Part shown: positions 1 to 8,025 of the stretch, piece after piece
Layout of the letters: each line of letters starts with the position of its first letter
Numbering within the stretch: the first letter of the stretch is position 1
DNA from: Hyphomicrobiaceae bacterium
GTDB lineage: Bacteria; Pseudomonadota; Alphaproteobacteria; Rhizobiales; Hyphomicrobiaceae
Direction: 5' to 3'
DNA length: 64,000 nucleotides
Assembly: GCA_020442185.1 (NCBI GenBank)
Contig: JAGRKS010000041.1
Coordinates: 30,538 to 94,537 of the forward strand
The notes under the pieces: generated by a model
What the model was told of the DNA's origin: nothing
The model's input: the letters and a program-made list of their open reading frames with translations, nothing else
Database searches by the model: none
Made by a program: the position numbers and the translations under genes

Positions 1-623
1 ATATCCATGTAGTAGATATAGACATGGCAATCGGGCAGTTCCTCGCGGATCTCCATGGCCATGTTGGCCGATACCGTGCAGCAGATTTTCGAGCACCATT
101 CGCGGCCGATCTGGCGGTCACGGCTGCCGACACACAACAGGATCGCGACGCGCTTCGGCTTGCGCCCGTCCGACGGACAGCGCACACCCTTGCCGCTCGA
201 GATCATCTGTTCGACCTGCGTCGTCGTCACGACATCGGGATACTGGCCGAAGCCCCACTCCGGCTTGTTGATCGAATCGAAGTGCGTGAACCCCGTCGTC
301 AGGATGGCCGATCCGACCTCGATCTTGGCGCCGTCCGACAGTTCGGCGACAAATGCCCCCGGCCCGCCGTTGAACGCCTTGACCGTCGTCGACAGCCGCT
401 TCTCGACTGTCGTGTCGGTCTCGACCCGGCGCGCCATTCCGCCGATCGCATCCTTGGCCCAAAGCCCCGACGGCACCAGCTTGGCATAGCCCGAATGGAT
501 GGGCGCACCGCCCAGAATGGCCGTCTTCTCGACAAGCACACTCGGCTGGCCAACCGTCGAAAGCGCGTGAGCGGCCGCGAGGCCCGCCGGGCCGCCGCCG
601 ACAATGAGAATGGGTTTTGTCAT
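1..623 (-). CDS. shdrA: sHdrA, FAD-binding subunit of the sulfur-oxidising Hdr-like complex (3' part cut by window)
   Basis: Only the first ~207 residues are present; the frame stays open to the left edge. Translation starts at the ATG at 621-623. It begins with a Rossmann FAD motif (VGGGPAGLAAA, residues 8-18) and later shows the HdrA hallmark CVGSRD followed by CSKICC (about residues 165-183). In this family HdrA is the flavin-bearing core of a cytoplasmic complex that oxidises protein-bound sulfane sulfur to sulfite. It follows shdrB1 and shdrC1 on the same strand (117 bp gap), the usual sHdr order. Family assignment is secure. The sulfur-oxidising rather than methanogenic-type role is inferred from the neighbours: DsrE, lip genes and Apr/Sat. 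Confidence 0.9.
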   Translation of the reverse strand, partial: MTKPILIVGGGPAGLAAAHALSTVGQPSVLVEKTAILGGAPIHSGYAKLVPSGLWAKDAIGGMARRVETDTTVEKRLSTTVKAFNGGPGAFVAELSDGAKIEVGSAILTTGFTHFDSINKPEWGFGQYPDVVTTTQVEQMISSGKGVRCPSDGRKPKRVAILLCVGSRDRQIGREWCSKICCTVSANMAMEIREELPDCHVYIYYMD

Positions 624-740
624 CTTGTATCGACCTTCACGTGGTGACTGGATGCGGTTGGGCGCCGCCAGCGCCTCGCTTCCCTCTATGATCCCGGAAC
701 GCCGCCGGCGCCCGCGATAACGAACGCGTATGGCGGCCGT

Positions 741-2138
741 CTACTCGGCGGCAGGCGGCGGCGGAATGACCTCGCGCTTGACCGGCTTGAACCCGGGCCC
801 CGACGTGATCCTGAGGCGGGGATCGTAGAGCTGGTCCGGCGTCGCGCCCTTGCTGATGGTCTCGACGTAAGCCTCGAACTCGCGCTTCTTGAGCTGCCAG
901 TCGATGCCGAGCTTCTCGAGCAGTGTCTCGATCGGCGAAGCATGCCAATGCGTCTGCACGATGCGATAGGGATCGGCACCGCAGACGAGCGCGGCGAATT
1001 GGCAATCGGCCATGACGGGAAGCTCGTAGCCCTTGCCGGCCGCCTTGCCTATCCACTGGTTCTTGTCGAGCGTCGTGATGCAACCGGTATCGTGGCCGAT
1101 CATGACATCGGATTTCGCCTCCTCGACCGCGATCTTGATCTTGCGGTCGATGGCGAACGAGCGTGTGAACTCGCGTTCCGATATGATGTGACGGAAACCG
1201 AAACCGCAGCAGTCGTACCACGTCTTGTAGTCGATCACGTTGGCACCGAGTGTCTCGATGACGCCAGTCGAGACGGCGACGCGATTTCCGTCGAGCACGT
1301 CGTCGTCGTAGATCACGTCCTCGGGGATCATCTTGTAGACGTGGCACGCGGGATGGATTGTCGCGCGGACACCCGAGGCATCGATCACCTGGTGGTTCGC
1401 GATCTGGTGGCGCATCACGTGCACCCACTCGGAATAGTGGACGATCTCTTCCGGGATAAGCAGCTTGCCATCGACAAGGCGGCCGAGCTTGCCGAGGATC
1501 TTGGTGACGCGCTCGCGCAATTCCGCCGAATGGATCAGGTAGCCGCGGATCTCCTTGTAGTTGCCGAAGCTCGTGCCGCAATGGACGAGCGGATAGAAGT
1601 GGCCCTCGGGTAATCCCTGGGCCTTGGACGCGACGTAGGCCTGATGGAAGTTGCGCAGGAATACGGCGGCGAGGCTCTCGACATTGCCGATGCCCGAGCC
1701 ATGATAGTTCCACGCCGTGCAACTGGTCTGGTCGGTTTCGTCCAGATACGAAACGCCCATCTTGTTCATCAGCCACAACAGCGACACCGGATAGCCGGGA
1801 ATGTTGCCGCACTGACCGCAGCTCTTGTGATGCCAAAGCTGATTGGTCGGAATCCGCTTTGTCCAGCCGTAGAGCGTCTTCGCGTCGACGGGCTTGTGCT
1901 GGTCCGAGATGCGATGGACGACGATCTGGCCTTCCTTCTCGAGCTGCCACATGGCATCGCGCACGTCCTCGACGCGATCCTTGTTGGTCAGCAGCGAACG
2001 CTTGTCGATCTTCTGCTCGACCCACGCCGTCGCGACCGCGGCATCTTCGGGAGAAAGTTTCGAATCGGTCCATTCCGCGCCATGCCCGGTGAACCGCTCA
2101 CCTGGCTGCTTCGGGATCTCGTTTTCGCCGTTCGACAT
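741..2138 (-). CDS. shdrB1: sHdrB1, cysteine-rich (CCG-type) subunit of the sHdr complex
   Basis: 465 residues. HdrB-type subunits carry a non-cubane Fe-S cluster that is the presumed site of disulfide/persulfide chemistry. Cys positions that fit the CCG pattern are visible: CGQCG near residue 107, HPAC near 265, YDCCGFGF near 310 and a later single GC. The final CxxC of the canonical motif is reduced to one Cys, as in B1-type paralogs. The protein has no membrane segment or signal. It lies between shdrC1 (107 bp upstream) and shdrA (117 bp downstream) on the same strand, so probably one operon with dsrE3C. Confidence 0.9.
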   Translation of the reverse strand: MSNGENEIPKQPGERFTGHGAEWTDSKLSPEDAAVATAWVEQKIDKRSLLTNKDRVEDVRDAMWQLEKEGQIVVHRISDQHKPVDAKTLYGWTKRIPTNQLWHHKSCGQCGNIPGYPVSLLWLMNKMGVSYLDETDQTSCTAWNYHGSGIGNVESLAAVFLRNFHQAYVASKAQGLPEGHFYPLVHCGTSFGNYKEIRGYLIHSAELRERVTKILGKLGRLVDGKLLIPEEIVHYSEWVHVMRHQIANHQVIDASGVRATIHPACHVYKMIPEDVIYDDDVLDGNRVAVSTGVIETLGANVIDYKTWYDCCGFGFRHIISEREFTRSFAIDRKIKIAVEEAKSDVMIGHDTGCITTLDKNQWIGKAAGKGYELPVMADCQFAALVCGADPYRIVQTHWHASPIETLLEKLGIDWQLKKREFEAYVETISKGATPDQLYDPRLRITSGPGFKPVKREVIPPPPAAE

Positions 2139-2245
2139 GTGTTGCTCCGTCCAGCGTTCGTTTCATCGGCATTCGTTTGACCGGCAGTTCCGGCATTCGC
2201 CATGCGGGACCCGTGGCGGCCGCGACATCGCGGCCGCCGAGCCCG

Positions 2246-3004
2246 TCAAGCGTCGTCGTCCTCGTCGTCCTGTTCGTCGAGGAAGTCCTGCCAGTCGTCG
2301 CGCTTTTCCTCCATGATGTCGGTAATGACATCGAAGAGGTTCTCGTCGATCGTCTCGAGCTGACCGAGGACGCCCGTCATCTCCCATATCGTATAGAGTT
2401 CGACCGACGTCTTGAGGTTGACCTCCCACGCCGTATCGGTCGTGTTGAGCGTCGCCATCGGAATCGCCTTGCGCAACAACTTCAGCGGCGCATCGACCTT
2501 CGAAATATTCGGCCCCCAGTCCGCGAAGTGATCGGGGTTGATCATGTCGGGAGCGAGCTGGTTGCCGGTCGAGATGAGCTTCAACATGACGCGGCTGAAT
2601 GGCCGAAGCACGTCCTTGGCCGACTGCATGCCGTGCTTGATAGAGACCTCGCGCATCATCATCACGAGGCCGCCGGGCGAGTTCTTGAAGGGACAGCGTG
2701 CGGCGCAGGTATAGCACTGGGCGCAGGCCCAGATTTTCTCCTGCATCGCATCGTAGATGCCCTCGAGGTTTTCCGTCCACAACAGCTGCACGATCTCTCG
2801 CGGGGAGAAGTCGTAATAGTGCGCGGCCGGACACGTTGCCGTGCAGATGCCGCAGTTGAGGCAGCCGTTCAACTCATGGTCAAATCGCAGATCGCCTTGG
2901 ATGTCGTTGAAGATCTCTTCGAGCTTCGCACGCGGCACGGGCGGGGCTTGCGAAACCGGATCGCCGATGAAGTCCTGAATGCGTGTGGCCGTGCTGTGAG
3001 ACAT
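2246..3004 (-). CDS. shdrC1: sHdrC1, ferredoxin-like subunit of the sHdr complex
   Basis: 252 residues. Two [4Fe-4S] binding motifs are plain: CLNCGICTATCP (about residues 48-59) and CAQCYTCAARCP (about 93-104). HdrC-type subunits pass electrons between HdrA flavin and HdrB clusters in the cytoplasm. The C-terminus is strongly acidic (DEQDDEDDDA). It sits 73 bp downstream of dsrE3C and 107 bp upstream of shdrB1. The order dsrE3C-shdrC1-shdrB1-shdrA matches known sHdr loci. Confidence 0.92.
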   Translation of the reverse strand: MSHSTATRIQDFIGDPVSQAPPVPRAKLEEIFNDIQGDLRFDHELNGCLNCGICTATCPAAHYYDFSPREIVQLLWTENLEGIYDAMQEKIWACAQCYTCAARCPFKNSPGGLVMMMREVSIKHGMQSAKDVLRPFSRVMLKLISTGNQLAPDMINPDHFADWGPNISKVDAPLKLLRKAIPMATLNTTDTAWEVNLKTSVELYTIWEMTGVLGQLETIDENLFDVITDIMEEKRDDWQDFLDEQDDEDDDA

Positions 3005-3077
3005 GCGGAATTCTCTCTCCGGACAAACGACGTCGGCGGCCGACCGTAGTCACTAAGTCAGCACATTGCTGACCTGC

Positions 3078-3458
3078 TCAGTACGTCAGCACCTTGCAGT
3101 TTTCGTCCTCCATGATCTCCTCGATGAGATAGGCGCCACCGACGATGCCTTCGCATTCTGGGATCAAATCGTCTTTGCTCATGTCGAAAAGATCGAGGTT
3201 CGGCGAACAGCAGTAGAACTTGGCGCCTGCCTCGTGCGCGTCCTTGATGAAGTCGTAGACGCTCTTCGGGCTGCCGGGCTTGACGAACAGTTTTTCGGCA
3301 ACGCCCTTTTTCATGAGGCGGCCGGATGTTGCGGTGCAAATAACCTGCACGTCGTATTCCATGGCTGCAGCCACCGAAGCCTGGAAGATCGGCGCCCCCA
3401 GTTCCTCGCCGTTACGCGGGTCGGTGTTTGCCATGACGATAACGAGCTTCTTGGACAT
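3078..3458 (-). CDS. dsrE3C: DsrE3C-type sulfur-carrier (sulfurtransferase) protein
   Basis: 126 residues of DsrE/DsrF fold. The segment FYCCSPNLDLFDM (about residues 81-93) carries two adjacent Cys at the place where DsrE3 proteins bear their persulfide Cys. Proteins of this kind pass sulfane sulfur via TusA and DsrE to the sHdr complex. It is the first gene of the dsrE3C-shdrC1-B1-A run. A palindromic operator-like site (3591-3608) lies about 130 bp upstream of the ATG at 3456-3458. The C-subtype rests on context and the Cys pair; membership of the DsrE family is firm. Confidence 0.85.
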   Translation of the reverse strand: MSKKLVIVMANTDPRNGEELGAPIFQASVAAAMEYDVQVICTATSGRLMKKGVAEKLFVKPGSPKSVYDFIKDAHEAGAKFYCCSPNLDLFDMSKDDLIPECEGIVGGAYLIEEIMEDENCKVLTY

Positions 3459-3590
3459 CGTTTTTTACCCCTGTGTTGGCGTGAGACCGCGATCGTTTTC
3501 CACGGAATCGGAACCAACTGCAATCCTGACCCCAGGCCTCGGGGATTGTTAGGCTGAACGTAGCCCTTCACCCTGATCCATGCAAGGGCA

Positions 3591-3608
3591 TATTCGCGAT
3601 TGTGAATA
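3591..3608. promoter_or_regulatory. operator-like inverted repeat upstream of dsrE3C-shdrC1B1A
   Basis: Plus-strand sequence is TATTCG-CGATTG-TGAATA, an inverted repeat with a 6-base centre. Flanking AT bases extend it (read on the minus strand it is AATATTC-N8-GAATATG). The same architecture occurs before lipS1 (10294-10321) and dsrE3A (18031-18048). The shape fits dimeric ArsR-type repressors, a class known to control sHdr genes (sHdrR, SoxR). No regulator gene lies in this window. Confidence 0.6.
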
Positions 3609-3695
3609 TTTAAGATCGCACGCAGGCCGGCGCAACCGGCCGCACGCCGCGCTGGCCATAAAAACACGCAAAATCTGTTGCTTGACCGAGGACCG

Positions 3696-4400
3696 TCAGG
3701 ACATCAGGCGAGTCGCCTTGACGAGGCCGGTCATGATCGGCACCAGCGCGTTCTCGATCCGAGGCCCCAGTTCCGCAAGCTGGTCGAGGACCGGGCCGGG
3801 GTTGTCCGGCGTCTCAGCGCCATCGAGCCCCTCCATGATCAGGTCCTCGATCATCGCCCGGCGCACACCGGGATTACCGACGAACCCGAACGCATTATCG
3901 CCGATCTGGAAGACGGCCGGGGCGCCGCTTTCGAACGTCGCGAGAACGGTGGCGTAGTCCGGCGGCCGCGGCCTGTCGCGCATGTAGACGACGCTCGGAA
4001 ACATTTCCGGCATGTAGCCGCAAAGCGCGTTCTCGCTTGCCCGCCGCGCCGTCTCGATCGTCAGCGTCAGCGGATGCGGGATCGATCCGCCGTCCGCCGC
4101 GATGGCGAGAACCTGCGCTCCGAGATCCATCGCGATCACCGGTTTCGAGAGCATGAGACAGGCGCGAACGAGCCTCACCTCGGGCTCGAGCGTCGGCAGC
4201 GGCTTGCCAGTTGCCACCGTGCCCCACGTTCCGCCGCCGACCAGCACCAATGCATCGCCGACGACATCGACATCAGGAAGCACGCCCCCGTTGTTGAATG
4301 GCCGCACGTAGCCGAAGCGGATCCCGCGCCCTTCGAAATGATCCTCGATATGGCCGAGCCATTCCGATTGCGTGTGCTGGATGACGGTGACGTGCTTCAT
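3696..4400 (-). CDS. class I glutamine-amidotransferase-fold protein lacking the catalytic triad
   Basis: 234 residues with the GATase1 layout: LVGGGTWG at the oxyanion-strand position (about residues 52-59), KPVIAMDLGAQVLA where active enzymes have PVLGICLGHQ, and FVGNPGV where they have QFHPEV. The nucleophile Cys is Asp, the catalytic His is Asn and the Glu is Gly, so hydrolysis of glutamine is not expected. It lies between sLpl(AB) and dsrE3C on the same strand, 237 bp before dsrE3C. I recall gat-like genes accompanying sHdr/lip loci, but the role is unknown. A binding or scaffold role in lipoate loading or sulfur transfer is inference only. Confidence 0.75.
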   Translation of the reverse strand: MKHVTVIQHTQSEWLGHIEDHFEGRGIRFGYVRPFNNGGVLPDVDVVGDALVLVGGGTWGTVATGKPLPTLEPEVRLVRACLMLSKPVIAMDLGAQVLAIAADGGSIPHPLTLTIETARRASENALCGYMPEMFPSVVYMRDRPRPPDYATVLATFESGAPAVFQIGDNAFGFVGNPGVRRAMIEDLIMEGLDGAETPDNPGPVLDQLAELGPRIENALVPIMTGLVKATRLMS

Positions 4401-4612
4401 TGTTTTCGACTTGCCTCCGACGCAGAATCAGTGATCGAGGGCCAACGCAGGATGCGGCCCAACGGGAATGACATTGCGAGACCGATCTGACCGGAGCCCC
4501 AACCGACCAGCGCACCCTCCGACCAGAACGCCTTCTGAAAATCGCCATCGCGAACCCGCCGCCGTCGCTTCGATCGTCGCTGCACATCGGCCCGGTCTTC
4601 TACCGCGGCCAT
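4397..4612 (-). CDS. possible small protein translationally coupled to the amidotransferase-like gene
   Basis: A 71-residue frame whose TGA overlaps the ATG of the next gene as ATGA. The N-terminal third is Arg-rich and unconvincing. The C-terminal part (from about residue 26, AFWSEGALVGWGSGQIGLAM) is more protein-like. I recognise no family. The overlap is the main argument; without it this would be taken as noise or as the remnant of a decayed gene between sLpl(AB) and the amidotransferase-like gene. Confidence 0.27.
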   Translation of the reverse strand: MAAVEDRADVQRRSKRRRRVRDGDFQKAFWSEGALVGWGSGQIGLAMSFPLGRILRWPSITDSASEASRKQ

Positions 4613-4657
4613 ATGCCGGGTGCGTGGCGGCGACGCGCCAGCGCTGAAGCCTCGGTC

Positions 4658-5728
4658 TCAATTCGATCCAGTGAGAGCGGCCTCGACGGCATCACGGAAA
4701 TCGGATGGCGCGATCGAAATGAGATCGGGCTGGCAGGCCGCGAAGAACTGCATGACGGCCGCGCCCGCTTCATCGATCTGAACGCCGCGCAGCTTCGCTT
4801 CGAGATCCATGACGAGCCGCGGCGGCGTGACGAAAAAATCACCCGTTATCAGCGCTTCGCGGATGCGCCGCGCGCCGCCCTCACCTTCGATGCGCAGCGC
4901 GGCGTGTACTGTGCCGCCAGCCGACTGGACACTCGCCGAAAGCGCTTCGCGCGCGTCTCTGGCATCGATTTCGAACACGAACGCGTCACGGCCGATGTCC
5001 GCGTCGTGCAATTCCGTGGCACGCCGCTCTTCGACCTCCAGACTTTCGCCCGCTATCGCATCGAGACCGAGTCCCAACGCCAGCCCATCGATCAACGCCC
5101 GTTGTACAGTGGCAACCTCAGGAGCCTGGCCCAACAGTTCCTTCAGGGTGACAATCCGGCTTTCCGGACGGTCGAGGCCATGCTTTTCGAGCTTGGCCCG
5201 CGGCACATTCAGCGCCGCCATCACACGCGATGGATCCGCGTCGATCAGTACGGTGCCCTGATAGAACAGCGTGTCCCCATCGAAGAAGCCGCCAGTGCCA
5301 GAAATCTTGCGGCCATCGACCTCGATGTCGTTGCGCGGACGGAACCGGGCATCGATGCCAAAGGTGCGGGCCAGCCCGTCGGCGGCGCTTTCGCATATCC
5401 GCGTCGCATAGGCGGCAAGCGTCGGCAGCGGCAGGCGCGCCCGGGAGATGACGAGTTCCCACCCGAGCTGACCTGGATCGAGATAGATGGCCCCGCCTCC
5501 GGTAATGCGGCGCACGAGGCCAATGCCGTTATCTCGGCAATACTCGACATTCAGCTCGCGACCAATTGCCTGATGACGACCGACGAGAGCCGACGGCTCG
5601 AAGCGGAGGAAGCGGATGGTGTCGGGAATTTCGCCAGCGCGGTGCAACTCGATCATCGCCTCGTCGAAGGCGATGTTCGAGCGGCCCTCGCGCAGCCCCG
5701 TATCGATCACCCGGAACGCCAACGCCAT
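4658..5728 (-). CDS. slpl(AB): sLpl(AB), lipoate:protein ligase for sulfur-oxidation lipoate-binding protein
   Basis: 356 residues. Ligase motifs are visible: RRITGGGAIYLDPGQLGWEL (RRxxGGGxVYHDxGN-type, about residues 73-92) and GRKISGTGG (about 138-146). The length covers both the catalytic domain and the C-terminal accessory domain, as in the fused AB form. The enzyme adenylates octanoate or lipoate and attaches it to the carrier lysine of LbpA. It ends the run lipS1-lipT-lipS2-ykgJ-DM13-slpl and starts 3 bp after the DM13 stop, which suggests coupled translation. The acceptor lbpA is not in the window. Confidence 0.88.
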   Translation of the reverse strand: MALAFRVIDTGLREGRSNIAFDEAMIELHRAGEIPDTIRFLRFEPSALVGRHQAIGRELNVEYCRDNGIGLVRRITGGGAIYLDPGQLGWELVISRARLPLPTLAAYATRICESAADGLARTFGIDARFRPRNDIEVDGRKISGTGGFFDGDTLFYQGTVLIDADPSRVMAALNVPRAKLEKHGLDRPESRIVTLKELLGQAPEVATVQRALIDGLALGLGLDAIAGESLEVEERRATELHDADIGRDAFVFEIDARDAREALSASVQSAGGTVHAALRIEGEGGARRIREALITGDFFVTPPRLVMDLEAKLRGVQIDEAGAAVMQFFAACQPDLISIAPSDFRDAVEAALTGSN

Positions 5729-5731
5729 GCC

Positions 5732-6223
5732 TCAGGCCCCCGCATGAGCAAGATCGGCCGGCGCGATCAGCACCGAGAAATGCTCACACCAGATGACGAC
5801 GCTGCCGAAGCGCTTGAGATCAAGCCCGGCGGGAATGTCGTAGCGCTGGCTTCCCTTGAAGGCGCGCAGTCGGCCGAGATCGACGAACATCTCTCCGCTG
5901 ACATCGCCCGAGGACCGGACCGGCGCCTTCGGCACCAGATAGACGTGGTACTTGGGGCCGGGCCCGACTTCGAAATCCGACTTCAGGAAGAGGCTCTGCT
6001 CGCGCACCTCGACGCTTCCCTTGCCCCAGTGGATCGGATCGTTCGGATCATGCCGCACGAACGAACCAGTCGCCTTGACGGCCGCTGATTTGTCGGCGGC
6101 CGAAAGCGTCTCCGCGGCCGGCGGCGGCGGGAAGACGAATGGAAAAGCAAAGAAACCAAGAGCAACGCCGAACCCAGTGCCGAGGATGGCGCCGAGCAGA
6201 AATGAAATGATGCCGCGCTTCAT
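5732..6223 (-). CDS. exported or membrane-anchored DM13-domain protein
   Basis: 163 residues. A hydrophobic segment just after MKRGIISF (about residues 5-30) is a signal peptide or anchor. The rest matches DM13: GSFVRHDPNDPIHWGKG, LFLKSDFEVGPGPKYHVYLV, a mid-domain DLGRLRAFKGSQRYDIP and the conserved Cys in VVIWCEHFSV. DM13 domains have been proposed to act in electron transfer using that Cys. The ATG at 6221-6223 was chosen because the frame upstream of it is Arg-rich and overlaps ykgJ. Its stop is 3 bp from slpl(AB). An envelope redox protein inside a cytoplasmic lipoate operon is unexpected. Confidence 0.8.
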   Translation of the reverse strand: MKRGIISFLLGAILGTGFGVALGFFAFPFVFPPPPAAETLSAADKSAAVKATGSFVRHDPNDPIHWGKGSVEVREQSLFLKSDFEVGPGPKYHVYLVPKAPVRSSGDVSGEMFVDLGRLRAFKGSQRYDIPAGLDLKRFGSVVIWCEHFSVLIAPADLAHAGA

Positions 6224-6294
6224 GCTGTGGCCTCGCTTTGCTGCGTCGATGATCCCGCCCCCCTCCACTATCACGAGAAGGCTGACACGAGGAC

Positions 6295-6702
6295 TCACGT
6301 CATCGCGGGTTCGATTGCCGGCGGCAACGGCGCCATCCCGCGCCCCTCGCGCGCCATCGTGCAGGCGTCGTCCCCCGGCTGGCAATCGCGGCAGACGACC
6401 GGGCGGTTCTCGTAGACGGTGCATGATGTCGCGACGCCAACCTCGCCTGCGAGCGCTGCACAGCGATCCGCGACGCTGAGCATGCGCCAGTGCTTTTCAT
6501 CGACCAGCGCCGCCGGCAGCCGTGCGACGTCGGCATCATCCTCGAGTGTGAAACGCGGCCACTCGGCGGAATGGGCGCAGCAGGCCCCGCATGCCTGGCA
6601 TGGCGACTGGCTGGCGAGAACGGGCGCAACCGTCTGAGGCAGCGCTTGGCCGACGTCGACGTCGTCGGAACCTTCACACGTATCCCCCACGACCGCCGCC
6701 AC
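6295..6702 (-). CDS. YkgJ-family cysteine-cluster protein
   Basis: 135 residues from a GTG start directly next to the lipS2 stop. The N-terminal motif CQACGACC (about residues 35-42) and later Cys residues (CAAL, CTVY, CRDC, DDAC) define the zinc/iron-chelating YkgJ (UPF0153) family. Members bind a metal or Fe-S cluster; their function is unsettled. The position between lipS2 and the DM13 gene suggests help with Fe-S supply or repair of the radical-SAM lipoyl synthases, which sacrifice a cluster in each turnover. That role is inference. Confidence 0.75.
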   Translation of the reverse strand: MAAVVGDTCEGSDDVDVGQALPQTVAPVLASQSPCQACGACCAHSAEWPRFTLEDDADVARLPAALVDEKHWRMLSVADRCAALAGEVGVATSCTVYENRPVVCRDCQPGDDACTMAREGRGMAPLPPAIEPAMT

Positions 6703-8004
6703 TCAGTTCCAGTTCTCGGGCTCGAGATCCTCATCCTCGACGAAGGCCTCGCCAGGCCGCTCCATATCGAGCTGCTGGCGAATCTTGCGAATGTCCACGG
6801 CCTGCGGCTGGAACGGATAGCTCGCGATGTTCGACGGCGGACTGTCACCGTATGGCCGGTCGCAGGCGGAAATGTCTTCGGCCACTTTCCCCGGACATCC
6901 CGAGGTACGGAAGGCCAGCCCCTTGTCGATCACACCATCCAGTTCGCCCGGAGGCAAACCGAAGTCCGTGACGCGGCCGGCATCGTCGAACGTCATCTGC
7001 TCGACGCGCACGCCCGCGTAATCGATCAGATACCGCGCAAGCTGCACGCGCCGCCACTGATCGCGCGGCGTCGCCGGAAGATGATCCATCAGCGATCCTT
7101 TTTCCGGGAAGAAGCAGAACATATGGCTATGCCCCCCCATATCGACGAGACGCTGCACAAGCGTCAGCACGTCGTGTTCCGTCTCGCCCATGCCGACGAT
7201 GATATGGGCGCCGAACTTCTGGGTGCCGAAAATATCGCGGGCGTCCTCGAGAATCTCCCAGTATTTCTTCCAGGAATGCGGGCTGTCGACGCCCTTGCCG
7301 CGCGTCCTGTCGAAGATTTCCGGTGTCGCCGCATCGAGTGCGACGGTGAAGATGTCGGCGCCGAGATCACGCAGCGTCGAAACGTCCTTGCGCTGCATGG
7401 TCGTCGGATTCGACAGGATAGACACCGGGACGGTCGCCGGGTCGATGCGTGACGTCCACTTGCCCAGCACAGTAACCGTATCGTCGTCCGATCGCGGGTG
7501 CGTAATCATCGAGATGCACATGCGGTGGAATGGTGTTTTTTCGCCGTCGCGCGCGACGATCTCGATGATCTCGTCCATCGGCACCGCCGGCCAGTCGACG
7601 CGGATGAAATTGCGGTCGGCATAGTCGCGGTCCGCTTCCCGGTGGCGCGCCAGGCCGCAATAGGCGCAGTTGGCGCGGCACCCTTCTGGGTATGTCAGCA
7701 GCAGGTTGAGGCAGCGCGTGCAGCCACAACGGTGCATCTTGCCGGGCATGACCCCGAGCGTGATCGCGGCCGCCGTCGACATCTGCACGTACTCGGGCGA
7801 ACGCATGTGCGGAGCAAGGCGGTTGTTGTTCGGTAGATAGACGCCTTCAGGCGGCACATTGGCCGCCTTGACGCGAGCGCCGTTCTTGGCCTCGGCTGGA
7901 GTCGCGGTCGGGATGCGCGGCTGCATCACATCGAAGGCATTGAAGTCGCGCCCGTCCGAACCGGCAGGCGACGGCAATGCGGTCTCTCGCTTCAAGCAGC
8001 TCAT
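6703..8004 (-). CDS. lipS2: LipS2-type radical-SAM lipoyl synthase component
   Basis: 433 residues. The radical-SAM triad CRANCAYC (CX3CX2C) lies near residues 108-115. It is preceded by extra Cys (RCGCTRC, about 92-98) and followed by one in the C-terminal TSGCPGK, consistent with an auxiliary cluster that donates sulfur. LipS1 and LipS2 together insert two sulfurs into protein-bound octanoate and replace LipA in archaea and in sHdr bacteria. The start is the ATG at 8002-8004. It lies 21 bp after lipT and abuts ykgJ. Which paralog is S1 or S2 is assigned from gene order only. Confidence 0.82.
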   Translation of the reverse strand: MSCLKRETALPSPAGSDGRDFNAFDVMQPRIPTATPAEAKNGARVKAANVPPEGVYLPNNNRLAPHMRSPEYVQMSTAAAITLGVMPGKMHRCGCTRCLNLLLTYPEGCRANCAYCGLARHREADRDYADRNFIRVDWPAVPMDEIIEIVARDGEKTPFHRMCISMITHPRSDDDTVTVLGKWTSRIDPATVPVSILSNPTTMQRKDVSTLRDLGADIFTVALDAATPEIFDRTRGKGVDSPHSWKKYWEILEDARDIFGTQKFGAHIIVGMGETEHDVLTLVQRLVDMGGHSHMFCFFPEKGSLMDHLPATPRDQWRRVQLARYLIDYAGVRVEQMTFDDAGRVTDFGLPPGELDGVIDKGLAFRTSGCPGKVAEDISACDRPYGDSPPSNIASYPFQPQAVDIRKIRQQLDMERPGEAFVEDEDLEPENWN

Positions 8005-8025
8005 CGGATCGTCATCCTCTCAACG

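Noticed and set aside
637-2073. 478-residue minus-strand frame overlapping shdrB1
   Set aside because: Out-of-frame shadow; the shdrB1 frame has the Cys motifs.
4613-6088. 491-residue plus-strand frame
   Set aside because: Antisense to slpl(AB) and the DM13 gene; no domain content.
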